Positions 1 to 12,290 are shown, numbered from the stretch's first letter. The stretch is 64,000 nt of DNA from Magnolia sinica (GCF_029962835.1 NC_080584.1:78644862-78708861), one strand, 5' to 3'. Notes: generated by a model from the sequence alone, not told the origin. Numbers and translations are program-made.

Positions 1-200
1 CATTATCCTCATTGCTATTTTCGGTGTGGTTCATTTGAGCTTCAGATATGATTCATTTTTTTTACCAAATGCCCTAAAATGATTATGAAAAATAGATAAA
101 CGGTATAGATATAATAAATACATTATTGTGGGGCCCATCTTAAACTCATTTGAGCCGTTCGTACAACTCGTAGCTCGAGGGTGAGGCTTTTAAAAGCTAC
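1..200. repeat. Right half of a GGGCCCAC-type MITE, cut by the window edge
   Basis: The stretch reads through 'ggtgtggttcatttgagc', 'gccctaaaatga' and 'ttgtggggcccatctt', the recurring right-arm words of the inverted-repeat element that fills this window. The left arm lies outside. No coding potential is seen. Confidence 0.6.
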
Positions 201-201
201 A

Positions 202-819
202 GCTGTAAAACAGCTGTGATTGTGAACGGCGTCAGTGGCGAGCACGTTTTAAGGTGGGTTTGATCACGGTGCATGTGTTATATCATGGTGCATGTGTTAT
301 ATCAAAACCATCCATCCATTTGGCAAGCATGTTTTAAGGCTTGGGATGAAAAATAAAATAGATCTAACTATTAAGTGGGCTACACTGAAAAAAGCAGTGA
401 AGAATGAACATTTATCATTGAAACCCTTTTTGGGTCACGGTCTGACAGAAGTTCTGAATGATTTCAAATTTATTTTTCCTCTTAATTGAGGTCTTTGTGA
501 TCTCATGAACAGATTGGATGGAAAATAAACGTTATGATGGGCCCTACAAAGTGTTTAGAGGTGAAAATCATTCTCAGTCGCTATTTGTGGTGTGGTCCAG
601 GTGACTTTGGATGTGATCCATTTTTTTGGATAATGCTGTAAATTGATATGTAAATATGTATGAATGGTGTAGATATAATAAATACATCACCATGGGCCAT
701 ATAACTTTGATCTCCTTTGAACCGTTCGTGCAACTCGCAGCTCGAGGAGCATCCTCTTGGCACGACATGTACCTATGCTAGTGTGTAAGGCAGCTACATA
801 GCTACTGTGTGTGTGGTAC
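202..819. mobile_element. Inverted-repeat MITE, same subfamily as the one at 35590-36168
   Basis: Left and right arms are imperfect reverse complements around a centre near 510. Both arms carry the words 'ccatccattt' and 'gatagatctaac'-like and end in 'agctacatagct...gtggtac', matching the terminal AGCTATATAGCTGGTGTGAG of the copy at 35590-36168. The flanking 'gagctcgagga' segment is also shared with 36095-36110. The left boundary is estimated by alignment with that copy. Confidence 0.55.
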
Positions 820-839
820 ACCTGCAAATCCTTTTACTA

Positions 840-1132
840 ATGTACACAGTAACTCTATTGGGGCCCACCTTGAATGCATTTGATTTATCCACGCCGTCCA
901 TTCGTTTTTGTAGATCATTTTAATGGTTGAACCCAAAATTGATGTGAATGGATCAGTTTTCGAGTCGGGTCGGGTCGAATCAAGGTCAATCTGAACTCGA
1001 CCCGAAAAGTTTCAGATCTGGATGGGGCTACCCAATCCGCACCAATGCAGACCATCGGTTATGTTCTGATCGGGTCGGATCGGGTCTGATTGGGTCGGAT
1101 CCACCAGATCGGGTCTATTTTGCCCAGCTCTA
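840..1132. mobile_element. MITE left half followed by a hAT-like right terminus
   Basis: 840-945 is a MITE left arm ('ggggcccaccttgaatg...atccacgccgtccatt'). From about 945 the sequence becomes a run of GGGTCGGGTC/GATCGGGTCGG subterminal repeats and ends in TGCCCAGCTCTA. The same order of MITE, repeats and TGCCCAGCTCTA terminus is found at 36190-36577, so this is a second copy of that hAT-like element's right end. The following LINE abuts the terminus directly. Confidence 0.55.
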
Positions 1133-1802
1133 TCGACGATGGGGAACCTGGGCCCTTCAGGTGGGGGTGGCATATGCAGGAATGAAAACGATACTTTTCT
1201 GTTCGGTTTCTCGGCGGGCTACGGGGTTGGATCTAATAACATGGCGGAACTCCGTGCGATTCATGACGGGATGTTGCTCTGTTTGGGTAGGGGTCTGGAT
1301 AGGGTTATTGTTGCGTCTGAATCTAAATTGTTAATTAGTAGTCTCACTTATCACTCCAAAACTCCTTGGAAGTGGAATCCTTGGCTGTCTAGAATTAACC
1401 ATTTACGCCGGCTGGGAGACTTTTCTTTCGCACACATCCTCAGAGAAGGAAACGGTGCAGCTGATGGTTTGTCTCAGGAAGGGAGTCTCCTTCAACAGTA
1501 TATGATCTATCTCCACTCCAGATGCCTTCCTCAAGTAATCCGAGGTATGCTCTTTTTGGATAGGATCATGTTAGGTGCGCTCAGATCTAATGACTAGATC
1601 GGTTGTTTTCTTTTAGCTTTTGTCGCTTCTTGTACATAGGTGATCACTCCTGCCCTCTGTCTATTGCCCCTTTTGTCCTTTTTGTTGTGAGGGGCCTGGC
1701 TTGTTTGTGCATTTTGATGAGCTTTGTATAGCCTTTTACTTGATGAAATGAAAGTTTCGAAAAAAAACCAATTAGAAACCTCAAAAAAAAAAAAAAAAAA
1801 AA
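1133..1802 (+). mobile_element. 5'-truncated LINE (L1-type) with RNase H domain and poly(A)
   Basis: An open frame at 1139-1597 encodes the plant LINE RNase H module: GNLGPSGGGG at the start of the fold, NMAELRAIHDGM with the catalytic Glu, ASESKLL where an Asp is usual, and REGNGAADGLSQ with the last acidic residue. It ends with the family's C-terminal 'LPQVIRGMLFLDRI' tail. A 3' UTR with 'ggcctggcttgtttgtgc' and 'gatgaaatgaaagtttcg' leads to a poly(A) run at 1784-1802. Endonuclease and reverse transcriptase are absent, as expected of 5' truncation. Family knowledge: RVT_3-type RNase H of plant L1 elements. I saw no clear target duplication. Confidence 0.75.
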
Positions 1803-3672
1803 GATCAAAGCCATAAAGATTGATCTTCCTGAATCATTCCAAGTCGGGGTTATAATTGCTAAACCGCCACTGATGTGGAAAGACTATAAAAAGAAGTTGC
1901 TACATAAGACTGAGGACTACACAATGGAATAAATCCAGAAACATCTCAGAATTGAGGAAGAATTCTGTAACCGCGATAAAAAATATGACAATGGGAATTC
2001 CTCGTCCAAGGTACACGTAGTTGAAAATACTAATAACAAGAATTTCAAGAAGGATGATTCCCTGAAACCCAAAAAAGAAAAATTAAAGAAAAATGCCCAA
2101 AAGAAGAACGGAAAGTTCAAAGGCCCATGTCATGTCTGTGGGAAAATCGGGCACTATGCTCAAGTATGTCGATATCGCAAATCTAAAAGAGTGGCAAGTG
2201 CAGTAGAAGAATGTGATATTGTAGCCATGATAGGTGGATACCATCTAAGGAAAGGTTCCTAGTTGGTGGTACGATACTGCTGCCACCATGTATGTTTGCT
2301 ACGATAGATTAGCCTTCAAAACCTATGAGGAGTTGACCGATGGTCAAGAAGTCCAAATGGGTAATGAAGTCCGATTGAAGGTTGTTGGTAAAGGAACCGT
2401 TGAGCTGATATTCACCTTTAGAAAGAAAGGGATTCTGACAAATGTCCTACATGTCACAGACATGAGGCAAAACTCAGTTTCTGAGGATCTTTTGGGTAAA
2501 CTAGGAATAACGGTGGTGTATGAGTCAGGAAAACTGATTCTATCTAAGAATGAGAACTTTGTCGAAAATGGATATGCTTGTAACGGTACGGTCAATTTTT
2601 CTCTGAATGAAAGTAACACTTCTGTGTATATGGTTGAATCCGTTGGACTGTGACATGATAGACTAGCCCATATAGGATATAGTACCTTGAAGTTCATGGC
2701 TAAGAATGGTTTAATCTCATACACAAAATGAAACTGATAAGTGTGAAGTGTGCATACGATTCAAAATAATAAAGAAACCTTTTCCAAGTGTTGAAAGTTT
2801 GTGTCAAGTATTGGATCTTGTGCATAGAGATATCTGTGACTTAAACTTGAGGCTTCAGCAAGAGGTTATGTCTATCATTTGTGACAACCAAAGTGTGATC
2901 AATTTTGCTAAAAACTACGTTAATCACTCATGTACTAAACATATTGATGTGCATCATCATTTTATCCAACAAGTGCTTAAGGAAGGAGGCGTGTCTCTAG
3001 AAAAGATCCACACAAGCGTGAATCCGCCTAATATGCTTACTAAGGTAATTCCAATAGATGATGGAGTTATGATGGAGGAAGGAATTAGATATGGTGATTG
3101 ATAAGGAGTTATGATGAATGAATATTGAAGACATGGTGGAGATTGTTGTTGATATCTTAAATCTGTCATTAACAGGGTCTTTCGATGCCATCGATAAATC
3201 ACTCGATGTCATCAATAGATGATCTATCCCATCGAGAAAATCTGAAAAAATCTATGTTGGTTGTTGGAATGTTTTAGTGTTGCTAATCGATGGCATCGAA
3301 GGAGTTCAATGCCATCGAAGATGTTCGCAGAATTGTGTAAGTGCATAAGTTATTTCCTATTTCGGTTGTAACACTATATATAACCAATGTAACAAGGATT
3401 TGGGAGAGAGTGGTGTATTAAGGCTTTCTAAATCACTTCTAAGTGTTCAAGGGCATAACTAGGGCTTGTGGAAAGAAATTTGAGGCGTGTTCGAATCGAT
3501 AAGCCGCCATCTCTTGTAATTTCTACTTTAATAGTATGTTACTTGTAGCTTTGTGCAATTATTTTTTCTCAAAAGATTTTTTCCATAGAAAATTCAGATT
3601 GTTTATGTTTGAACTTAGCTGGGAGATCGTATGTAGTTTGCTTATCTCTTAATGCTTCCATCGTTTCCAACA
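1803..3672 (+). mobile_element. Ty1/Copia retrotransposon fossil, incomplete and broken
   Basis: Recognisable parts in order: a gag segment, a CCHC zinc knuckle (CHVCGKIGHYAQVC, near 2125-2165), a protease-like segment and pre-integrase segment (about 2265-2730), the C-terminal RNase H end (CDNQSVINFAKN...KHIDVHHHFI, about 2870-3090) and a probable 3' LTR from about 3110 to 3672 ending in CA. Most of integrase and reverse transcriptase are missing. It is clearly old and has many breaks. No 5' LTR was seen upstream; the LINE lies there instead. Confidence 0.75.
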
Positions 3673-4180
3673 CGGCACTCCAAGGTATTCAATTCCGACT
3701 ATATCGTGCAGTATGGGCCACGTGAGTTTTAGATCTGCGTGCTTTTTAGAATCCTAATCTACCGTCGTCTTTCAAAACGGACACGCGGAGTGAATTTTCC
3801 ACGAATATCTCTGTGGACCCACGTATCCCAGGCGTGGGAATGTATCTGTCACCGGCAATCCTCTCACGATGGAAAGTGGCAGTCACAGAAGTGGATTTTG
3901 ACTGGGGTGACAGGCAATCCGCTCTTGGCGGAGAGTGGCAGTCATTGAAGCGGATTGCTTATGACCGAGCACCTAGATATTTCTGTGAATTTATCAGCAA
4001 CACATTTTAGAAATATTCCATCGTTGTTGCACATGGCGTAGATTTTCTGACCATGGGCCTAGTTGTAAGAATAAGAAAATTAACGCAAGCAGGAAAATAA
4101 GCGCCTGGCACATCATCTAATTTCTCATTTGATGAAGATAGGATGCGGATTGCATGGCAACCCCTGCACCACGTAGCTAA
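3673..4180. other. Non-genic stretch with scattered MITE fragments
   Basis: Pieces such as 'gggccacgtgagttttagatctgc' and 'gaagcggattgc' match arm and terminal words of the window's MITE families, but no complete element can be delimited. 3850-3960 has an internal imperfect duplication around 'gtggcagtca...gcggatt'. No coding frame is convincing. Confidence 0.4.
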
Positions 4181-4184
4181 AATC

Positions 4185-4276
4185 GGGTTATAGTGACCCA
4201 CCATTGAAACCAATTCCCAGGGCCCACAGTGATGTTCATTTGTCATCCAACCTGTTGATAAAGTCCCCAATGGAAG

Positions 4277-4312
<36 letters not shown>

Positions 4313-4720
4313 TCTATTTTGCTTTTTAACCCCACACTACATGGGCACTCGATCAATGGACTCTGTGTAACAGGAGTCTGTCTACCACAGAGCTTTGGAG
4401 GTGGACCCAATGTAAAACATACATATCAAAAAATCCGAAACTTTTTTGTCTTGAAAATTTTCAATGGCAGGCATTAAATCTCCATTTTTTCTTTGGTGTG
4501 GTCTATTTGAGCTTTGGATATGCTTTGATTTTGGGCTCATTTTCTAAAATGAGCTGTCAAAACAGATAGATGGTGTGGATAAAACAAATACATCATGGTG
4601 TACACCATGGTGGGCCCATAGAGTCCTGTTACCACGAAGCTACATGGCAATTGGGTCACCACGCAATCCAAGTCCAAGATGGGGCTAGACGCTTGTGTTA
4701 GGTAGGCGCCATGTTGAAAG
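4185..4720. mobile_element. MITE with an internal (TA)n run, diverged relative of 36585-37080
   Basis: The arms read 'gggcccacagtgatgttcatttg' on the left and 'ttctaaaatgagctgtcaaaac...gtgggcccat' on the right, with a (TA)n run at about 4287-4311. The downstream sequence (4640-5300) aligns, with much divergence, to 37090-37470 and 40507-40640. This marks the end of an older tandem unit. Confidence 0.5.
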
Positions 4721-4878
4721 GGGTGATGACTTTTCACAAGCGGACATGGATTACTTGTACATCAGTCGAGACTTTAAAAATCCCAACTTCAGGTTACACC
4801 CCTGCAGGGTTGAATCTGATTAGCCTCAATCACCGGGATGGTTGTAAAGCCATTTATGATTGGGGCAGGCGCAAAGAG

Positions 4879-5015
4879 ATCAAAGCGCGTGTCGTTATCT
4901 TCTTGAAATTTTGGCATCTCCCTGCAGCCACTTCAGGCAAGCTCATTAAATTATAAGAGCAATGCAATAGATTCATCTAGTCTCTCATGAAATTGTTTGG
5001 AGCATATCTTTTGCT
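4879..5015 (+). pseudogene. Relict exon, paralogue of the exon at 37212-37347
   Basis: After 'catctccctgcag' the sequence 'ttcaggcaagctcattaaa' aligns with 'gccaggcaagcttattgaaa' of the exon at 37212-37347. The match continues through 'ctgtttggagc' and 'cttttgcttc', with many differences and frame losses. It shows that this piece of a host gene was once part of the duplicated unit. I do not recognise the product. Confidence 0.35.
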
Positions 5016-5422
5016 TCCACCATGGTGGTATTTAGAGACCAGCAAATCTTGTCTGGTCTCAAGTATTTATTTCAAGGCACTCTTTTATCACTTGGTTAAT
5101 CTTTCTTGGTAAGTTTAAAATAAAAAAATAGATTGAAAATGTTGAATATCATATTGGCTGAAAATTGAACTTTTTAATGTGGGGCTATAATCTATTGAGC
5201 ATCTTTTTTCCAATGCCTGTTCCTTTTCTACCATTGGAGGAAAATCCAGCATAAATTTGATCTCACTCTGTGAACGATGCTGGGTTCTGGTGCCCATGCT
5301 TTTTTATTTTTATTTATTCTTACGTGTGGGTTAACTCAAGATTAGGGTATTTTTTACTTGGAGTTTCCACTAGTTAATTATCTGAGATTTGCTTAGTCGG
5401 CTAGAATTTATATAATTTTTAG

Positions 5423-5633
5423 AAATCGGAGAATCAAAGATTCCTGGCTTTATAATGACTCTTGGTATGCGACTTTGGATCATGAGTCACGGAACTCGGT
5501 GACAGAGAAAGAAGATATTAAGGACCTTTTTCCATTCGAAGGCCATTGCAGTTTCTACTTTATGCGATTTGGTGGGATCTTAGGAGACTTCATAGTTGTA
5601 GCATTGTTTTATCTACTAATGCTGGAAGGCAAG
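5423..5633 (+). CDS. Orphan exon-like open frame of unknown product
   Basis: An acceptor-like 'tttttag' at 5416-5422 precedes an uninterrupted 70-codon frame. It starts NRRIKDSWLYNDSWYATLDH, has an acidic middle (EKEDIKDLFPFEG) and a hydrophobic end (GGILGDFIVVALFYLLMLEG), and closes at 'aag|gtgatt', a plausible donor. It lies about 400 bases after the relict exon at 4879-5015, so both could be remains of one host gene. I could not assign a family. A chance open frame in AT-rich DNA is a real alternative. No start codon is needed if it is an internal exon. Confidence 0.25.
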
Positions 5634-5696
5634 GTGATTGTTGCTAGACAACTACTTATTTGCTAGTCTTATATATATATATATATATATATATAT

Positions 5697-5939
5697 GCTA
5701 TTCTTTACTTGAAAGTGAAAGTGTGAGAACGTGGTAGTTTTCTTGTAGCAACTGATATCCAAGATGAGCTAAAAAAAAAAAAAAGAGGAAAAATGGACAT
5801 TCTCAATTATTTAGTCACAAACAAGCACTTTATAACTACTAGAGTCTAATTTGGAAGTAAGAGTGGGAGAACGAAATGATGCTTTTGTAACGGCCAATGT
5901 CTAAGAAAAACTGAGGAAAGAGGGATCTATTCTCTACTA
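5697..5939. repeat. Left part of a tandem array of ~130-bp units
   Basis: Two diverged units share 'tagtcac...caagcacttta', 'gtgggagaac' and 'ttctctacta'. They continue as two more units directly after the CACTA element (12540-12800), so the element inserted into this array. A (TA)n run at 5669-5696 precedes it. Confidence 0.6.
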
Positions 5940-6249
5940 TAATACACCAAAATCTCTATTTAGGAACAGTTGAAAACCATTCCGAACCATTTATGAATGG
6001 TTTTCAACTGTTCTGAAATAGGGCATCGCAAAACATTAAGGCCGGTTGAGAACTGTCGCAAATTTTCAATTTAGGGACGGTTGAAAACTATCACAAATTT
6101 TCAAGTTCGCATCACTTCTAAACCATTCTTAATTTTGGAAACAATATTTTAGGAATGGTATTTTTCTTTTCTTTTTTTAGGAACAGTTTTGAACCCTTCC
6201 TTATTGTGGAAAGGCCGATAAAAGCCGTGCAACCACAGGCAAAAGGCAA

Positions 6250-8100
6250 TAATTTTTATTTTTATCTTTCCAATTAGAACCTATAATTTTCTTAATATTT
6301 GAAAACCCTAGAATGTTATAGTACAATTAAAAACGAATATTAAAAAAATATTGTGTGAATTTATAATAAAAGATATATAATATTATAACAATAAGTTGAA
6401 AATTGTCCAAATACATTATATAAAAAAATTCCTCCATGTGGTCCACTCCTACGTTGCCCGATACAGCTATCTATAGCCTCTTTGTCCACACATTATTTCA
6501 ACCAAGTAGCGTTGGTACCCATCTGCAATGGTCTCTATCAAAATCTCCATATGCAAGTTTAAGAGAACAAACATGTCAAGAAGTAAGTCAAACAAGACAA
6601 AGTGCATTTAAGTTCATCCAAGTGAAGTATGCCAAGCAGGGCCTTAAAAGTCTAAATTTAAAATTAGCATTATTTCAAAAGATCAAGTAGGTACTCTTAT
6701 GCTCCCAATGCATGCTACAATAAGTTGTATCTCAAGCTTCTCATTCATACTCAATTGATCTAGCATAAGTAATACTAAGAAAAGAGAATCAACAAAATAA
6801 AGCAATCAGTCAATTCAAATAGAAAAAAGGCCTGCCAGACTTTCTCAGTTGTCCTCCACGAAACATATATAGCAAATAATAAATTTTCTATATAATTGCC
6901 GAAGTATTTCCTTTGTTATATCCAAGATGCCTTTGATTTCATTTTGATTTGATCATCTAGACAGAATATGTGTGCATCATCCTGCAAAAGAGAACATGTG
7001 TGTATCATCCTGCAGGTTGTAGAAAGGTTTAGTTTCCCACAACATCATATGCAGAAAGATGTTGTTCCATAATTTTGATGACATGGACAATACTAAAAAG
7101 TTTTAACTGGACAACTCCATTAAAAAAAAATTTAAAATAATAATAGCTGTAATGCATTCGTACCAATTTGGTCATCCATCAACAATCACCTCAAACTGAT
7201 TGAAAGTTTTTAACAGTTCAATTGCTAGCTCGCCCAAAGTTCACAAATGCAATTCAATTTAGTGACACATCCAAACTCACCCTCATATATCATTAGACAT
7301 CTCCAAATTCAATAACTCTCCCCTAGAGTTATTGAATTTTGTTAAGTAATACATGTATAGGCTATGATATCATTTGAGACTTTTGCAAAGTGCATAAATG
7401 CTTGAAGGAGGGCACATGTGGGAGGTCTACTACCCTGCACCAGACAGGACAGACCAAGGTATTTAGTGACAGAAATGGCTGATGAAACACCCCCAACAGT
7501 CTGAATTTTTTTTTGAAAGGTAAAAAATATAACAGGGCCCGTGTAGGTCCCTTTTTTCTAAATTGGGCATTACAACCTAAAAGGCCCATCCAACCATTAC
7601 AGTCGGATGCCTGAATAATCAGATGAATCCAGCCAACATTTGGGCCACCACTTAAATTTGGAAGTTTTGGGGTGGTTGCCCATTTCTTCCTTTGGTGTGG
7701 CTCACCGGATGATTGGATACATAAGATTTTCAGAAAATCTCATCATATTGGTGGACATCACAGAATTCACAGGTTGGATGGTACACAAACAAAACGGTGG
7801 GCCCAACATAGGAAATAGCGTGTAGCTAGGTGAATAAGCACCTGAACAAACGCAATTGTCATCCAAACAACAAATAGCACTACCCATAGAGATTTATTCT
7901 GATAGTTGTTATCATTGCCAAACGCTAAATTTCCATAATCATCATAACAATGATTATCATAAACTAACTATATCAAGATTACTCTATCCACATAGTGCTA
8001 TGATGCGTGCCAAACGGGCCCATAGGGTGTGATGAAATAGGAACCAAGAAAGTAAGAGTTCCACCAGAAAAGGTCTCTAATTTGGCAAGGGGTAATACAT
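6250..8100. other. Interior of the CACTA element without recognised genes
   Basis: The stretch is AT-rich, with short open frames that have no recognisable motif. 7620-8030 contains 'ggtggacatcac...cggtgggccc' and 'gtgccaaacgggcccatag', which look like fragments of other MITEs. It could be introns or flanking DNA of captured genes; nothing decides this. Confidence 0.4.
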
Positions 8101-8355
8101 GCATAAGATAAAGTCATCAGCAAGACCTCCCCGATCTTGTTCGGGGAAGGTGTTTCTTAGGCAGAATGGGGCTCGGTTCTATTAGAATCGTCCCCAAGGG
8201 TCCCTAGGTTGGGTTGTTTTTCTTTATATAGGGGTGGCTCTGGCGGCTCCCTGCTGATGATAGGATCCCCTGTATTTCACGGGCTCCCGAATGTAGTGTG
8301 CAATCCGGTTGTATAGCTTTCTTCCCATATATGAAAGTTTGTTCTTTTTGAAAAA
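8101..8355 (+). mobile_element. LINE 3' end fragment
   Basis: The sequence ends 'cccatatatgaaagtttgttctttttg' followed by an A-run (8350-8357). This is the layout of the LINE 3' UTR at 1700-1770 ('gatgaaatgaaagtttcg' then A-run). No coding part remains. Confidence 0.45.
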
Positions 8356-9309
8356 AAATAAATCAGAAAAGAAACTAGGGAAAGTGGAGAGGTGGATAAG
8401 GGGAAACTAAAGATGCTCATGGGAATGCTCTAATATAATAGAGACTTCTCTTTTTTTCTTTTCTTTTTTTAAAAGCCATTGTTTTCTTTACTTGTTCATT
8501 AGCAGTCTCTCATCTCAACTACGTTCTAAGCCCTCTTTTCATACAATTTCCAGGATTTCCAAATGGCAAAGAAACTCAACTCGGCCAATTGTGCAATATA
8601 ATGATGAATAATTAAGATGAAATCAGCCAATTGTGCATTCAAATATGCTTTATCATCATTATTGAAAACCAATTTCAAACACGATATACCAGTCAACACA
8701 TTGCTTGTGAACATGCAGGGCTTTGGAGTGGATTGCTTGATCTGCCTCAATTGATATCCCGTTGGGAATAATGCAACATCGGTCCAGAAGCCTGGAAGAC
8801 CAAACAGGGGTTGAACAGTGAGATTGAGCCAAATATCACATGTAGATCAAATATCATGTGATTTTTTCAGTCAGTAAAAATAAAATAAAAAAAATGCAAG
8901 GTGAACTATGTACACAGTGTACATAACAAACATGTCATTAACAATTACTTCTAAATAAGCACAGGCATAATGCCTCATGGAGAAATACATAATTATTTAT
9001 ATCTATCTTAGTAAAAAGGTCAAATAATCAACCGAAGTAAGAAATGATGAATCACCTTAAGAGTATTTAGGACTGGCAAAATGCACATACAGCAGCTGGA
9101 CCTGTGTTTCTAGAGCTAGAAGAATTGGAATATATTAACATACACAGTTTCTAAATCCAGGTGCTACAACTTCAAATGGCAGCCTGACACTTCAACACTT
9201 ACAACAGATGTGTGCGTGTGTGATCTCACACATGAGCTTACGCATACACATACAAAAGAAAAGTGTACAATGCATCACACATGCACACACACACAAAAAA
9301 AAAAAAGTG

Positions 9310-9622
9310 TGTGTGATACCATTGACAATGTGATTGCATTAAGTTTCTCCTCACTTTTCCGAAAGAATCTGGCTTTGAAGCTTTTGATGACATCCCGTTA
9401 TCCTGCACATCTGAATTATTCTATTCTCCATGATTGAAGCTTGCTTTTTTATGGCAAGCTGCTTTTTGAGTTCAGCTTCTTCCTTCTCCCGGCACCGTTG
9501 ATCCTTCTCAGCTTCATCCTGTTGCCGCTTAAGTTGCTTCTTCAATTCAGCTCTTCTTTCTCGTGACAGCGATGTTCTTCTTTCTCAGCTTCATCTCTCA
9601 GTTGCTTGAGTTCCTGTTCCTG
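9310..9622 (-). pseudogene. Captured fragment of the CAF-1 large subunit gene (FAS1)
   Basis: Read on the minus strand, an intron-like 'tatcctgcag' acceptor is followed by a Lys/Glu-rich coiled coil: QQEQELKQLRDEAEKEEH, then KKQLKRQQDEAEKDQR, EKEEAELKKQL and KKQASIME. This is the highly charged region of plant FAS1, where the family continues 'QKQASIMERFLKRSK'. Further on, in shifted frames, come SSKASKPDSF and KSEEKLNAITLSM, which resemble the region after that motif in FAS1. At least two frame changes break it: one after EKEE near 9555, and others beyond IME near 9430 and 9360. FAS1 normally deposits H3-H4 at replication forks as part of CAF-1. Only about 100 codons are present, inside a CACTA element, so this is a capture and not a gene. 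Confidence 0.75.
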
Positions 9623-10029
9623 CTGCAGGATAGCAGGTTAAGCCAATAGAACATGGGGGCATGTTTACAAGGCACAATCAAAATTACCAACTAGTGCTTG
9701 CAACTGCCAAAAACACATGACATGAGGACATTAAGATTAGATTGTAACTTCACTCTCCTCCATAACAGTTGCATCCACATTGACAAAACAAACAGTGAAT
9801 GAGGCTTAACAACGGACTAAAAATGCTTCATTGTAGAAAAATTTTTGAAAGATTATTCCTCTTGGTTTCAAGTATATGGTTAAGAGAATAAATGTAGATC
9901 AGCCATCCACATTTGATCCATATTCTTTTTATGGAAAATTGAGATGCCATTAACACACTAATCACATCTTATTCCACGGGGACTTTACAGGAGCCTTTCT
10001 CTCACCAAACTAACCACTGCTAGTTGTAT

Positions 10030-10140
10030 ATATGATAGGTGCGGCCGCCATCTTTTTTTGTTAGGCCCACACGAATGCCCGTAAATTTGTCTGATCAATG
10101 AAACTTCCAAGGTTTTGCGCAAAAAAAAAAAAAAAAAGTT
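10030..10140 (+). mobile_element. LINE 3' tail with poly(A)
   Basis: 'ctgatcaatgaaacttccaa' is followed by 'ggttttgcgc' and an A-run (10121-10137). This is a very short, 5'-truncated LINE end nested in the CACTA interior. Confidence 0.45.
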
Positions 10141-11100
10141 GTTATACATGTTTGACATGGACATATAACTAGAAGTTTTTTTTGAAAAATTATTTATTTT
10201 ATATAATTAGCTCATGCAACATGTGCGACACATTTGTGAGATCGAAGCCATCCTTCAGATTGGCTCCACTGTTTAGATACTTTTGGGAATTTTTTATTTT
10301 TATTTTTGGCTTTTCTATTGATAAGACCAGCGGGCATAAAAAGAAATGCGTATTCAAAAGACACTTAAGGATAATATTGTGGACTATTGATGTGGAGAAT
10401 GATTCAATTTTTTGCATATCAGTTGATCCTAGGATGATAAAATAATAATAAAGAATCCTCTTCCAAGTGTGGAGTCTTTTCTAACTCTACCATTCCACTT
10501 TCATTGATTTTCTTTATATAAAAGTGATATTGGCTTTGCATATAAAAGTATGAGGAAAAAGCGGTCCATTAATTACATGGGCCACAATTGATAAAACAAA
10601 TCAAAGTTGTGCAAAAGTTTTTAGAATATCCATTTCATTCAAACACCGTGGCCCATTCAAAAGGTGTATTCCATTGCAAAGATTGCTAGTGCATAGCCTA
10701 GCCGATCAATTCATCGAGTTCTCCACACCATCAAAATCAACCATATGGAATGAAAACTTAAATATTGAACAAAGGATGCTTGGAAGTCAAAAAAATCAAA
10801 ACCGGTACAAAAAAAAGGCAAGACAATCAACCATGAAAAGGAAGGAAAATTAACAGCTATGATCTTTGAATCCAAAAGATTTTTGTTGGGGCACGCTTTA
10901 TCGACACTGGATCTTACTTTTGGCCAAACTGGGTGCCCCATAACACTTTTCACCTACCAGTCTACCTAATTAGGATTGTTAATGCTTCAATAAAGGCCCA
11001 AGAGCCCGTTGCTGAGCCCAAGATCATTTCTACTTAATGGTCCAAGCTCAATCACGAATTTCAGGCCAGATCATCAAATGGGCCAGGACTCTGTTACTAA
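10140..11100. other. CACTA interior, nothing recognised
   Basis: There is AT-rich DNA with several short overlapping frames on both strands and no motif. 10590-10730 resembles a rearranged half of a GGGCCCAC MITE ('attacatgggccacaattgataaaac'). Confidence 0.35.
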
Positions 11101-11110
11101 ATTTAAGCGT

Positions 11111-11296
11111 TTAACATGACGGTGAATGCTCGGCATTGTACCAGTCCTTGCATACTAAAGAGACAGAGCTCATATCCTCATTGGATTTTATGAAAAGAAG
11201 AACCCATTCTAAAAGCTCATCTGGAAATGAAGAAATGTGATTCTCAACACCACTGTCCATTTCCACCGACTGCATTGTCCTCTTAGACGCCGCCAT
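11111..11296 (-). pseudogene. Captured 5' fragment of a TIR1/AFB-type F-box gene
   Basis: A 61-codon frame starts MAASKRTMQSVEMDSG and contains SSFPDELLEWVLLFI, then SVSLVCKDWYNAE. This is the F-box helix pattern of the auxin receptor family (FPDEVLE...KDRNSVSLVCK.WY..E). The F-box binds the SKP1-like adaptor of an SCF ubiquitin ligase; in the family it is followed by 18 leucine-rich repeats. Here the match stops after WYNAE, where RWSR/RWTR would follow, and the frame ends within five codons. The whole LRR and auxin-binding part is absent. The start codon looks native, so exon 1 and perhaps its leader were captured. It has the same orientation as the FAS1 fragment 1.5 kb downstream; a joint transcript is possible but not shown. 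Confidence 0.7.
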
Positions 11297-11299
11297 TGC

Positions 11300-12254
11300 A
11301 GAAAGAAGAAGAAAAAAAATAATCTTTGAGCTTGTGTATGAAGGAAGATCTCTGCTTTTGAAGAAGTCAAGTGAAGAAAATCAAATGCGTTTGGAAAAAA
11401 TTTGTAGAGATCCACCATGAAAATCAGTGTCCTACAAATGGAGAAGACTAGCAAGAAAAAAAAAAAATGGATTTTTTTTCCAAACAACGCTACTAGTAAC
11501 CAGAAATTTGCAATAAGCCCATTTTCACTAAACAAAAGAAAACACTCTCTCCAAAAACACTAGAAAACAAAAGAAAAAAAAAAACGTATTTTTGCCAAAA
11601 GGCACCTACAACTTAAAATAAAAATTTTTAAAAAAAAATTAAAAAAAAAATCCTTTTTTTAACAAACTGAAGAACACAATCTCTTCCAAAAAGTACAGAA
11701 AAGATCTATCCTCTACTAAAATTGCAATTTCCTTTAAAATCAGAAAATTCGCAGGAAAAAACAAACTTTTTTCAATTTAAAAAGAAAACCCTAAAAGTAT
11801 TTCAAAATTCACGAAAAACCCCGCTCTTCAGATAACAGCACGAATCAGATCTGTCCTTTAAGACAACTAGAGTTTCCATCAAAATCCGGAAATGGCAGAA
11901 AAAGTCAAAACATTCATATAAAAAAACCATACGAGTAGCAAACAATTTCTAGAAAAAAAAAACCCTTTTGCCTCCACTTAGACCAAGAAGCTTCTCCCAA
12001 ACCCTAAGAAAAAGAGGCGATCAATTGATCTAGCAGGGAAAACATCTCTAGAGATAGAAATCTGGCGTGGAAACGAGAGATGGAGCTACTGAGAAGAAAC
12101 AAAAAAGAGCAAGATCTCAAAACCCTAGAAAAGAAGAGGTAGATCTCACCACGGAAGTCGCTCTCTTGCCTCTGAAAAGGAAAAGATAGATTGAAAATTA
12201 GGGTTTTTCTTTCAAAAGGTTAGATCTTACTTAAGATCTACTGCCATTAATGAA

Positions 12255-12290
<36 letters not shown>

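Noticed and set aside
948-1334. 128-codon plus-strand frame
   Set aside because: It runs through hAT subterminal repeats and then the LINE in the wrong frame; the RNase H frame at 1139-1597 explains the region.
4711-4956. 81-codon frame ending PAATSGKLIKL
   Set aside because: It crosses the relict exon in a frame that does not match the paralogue at 37212-37347; there is no motif.
8526-8750. Minus-strand frame with MRQIKQSTPKPC
   Set aside because: It could be a captured exon, but I recognise no family and no splice borders decide it, so it was left inside the CACTA description.
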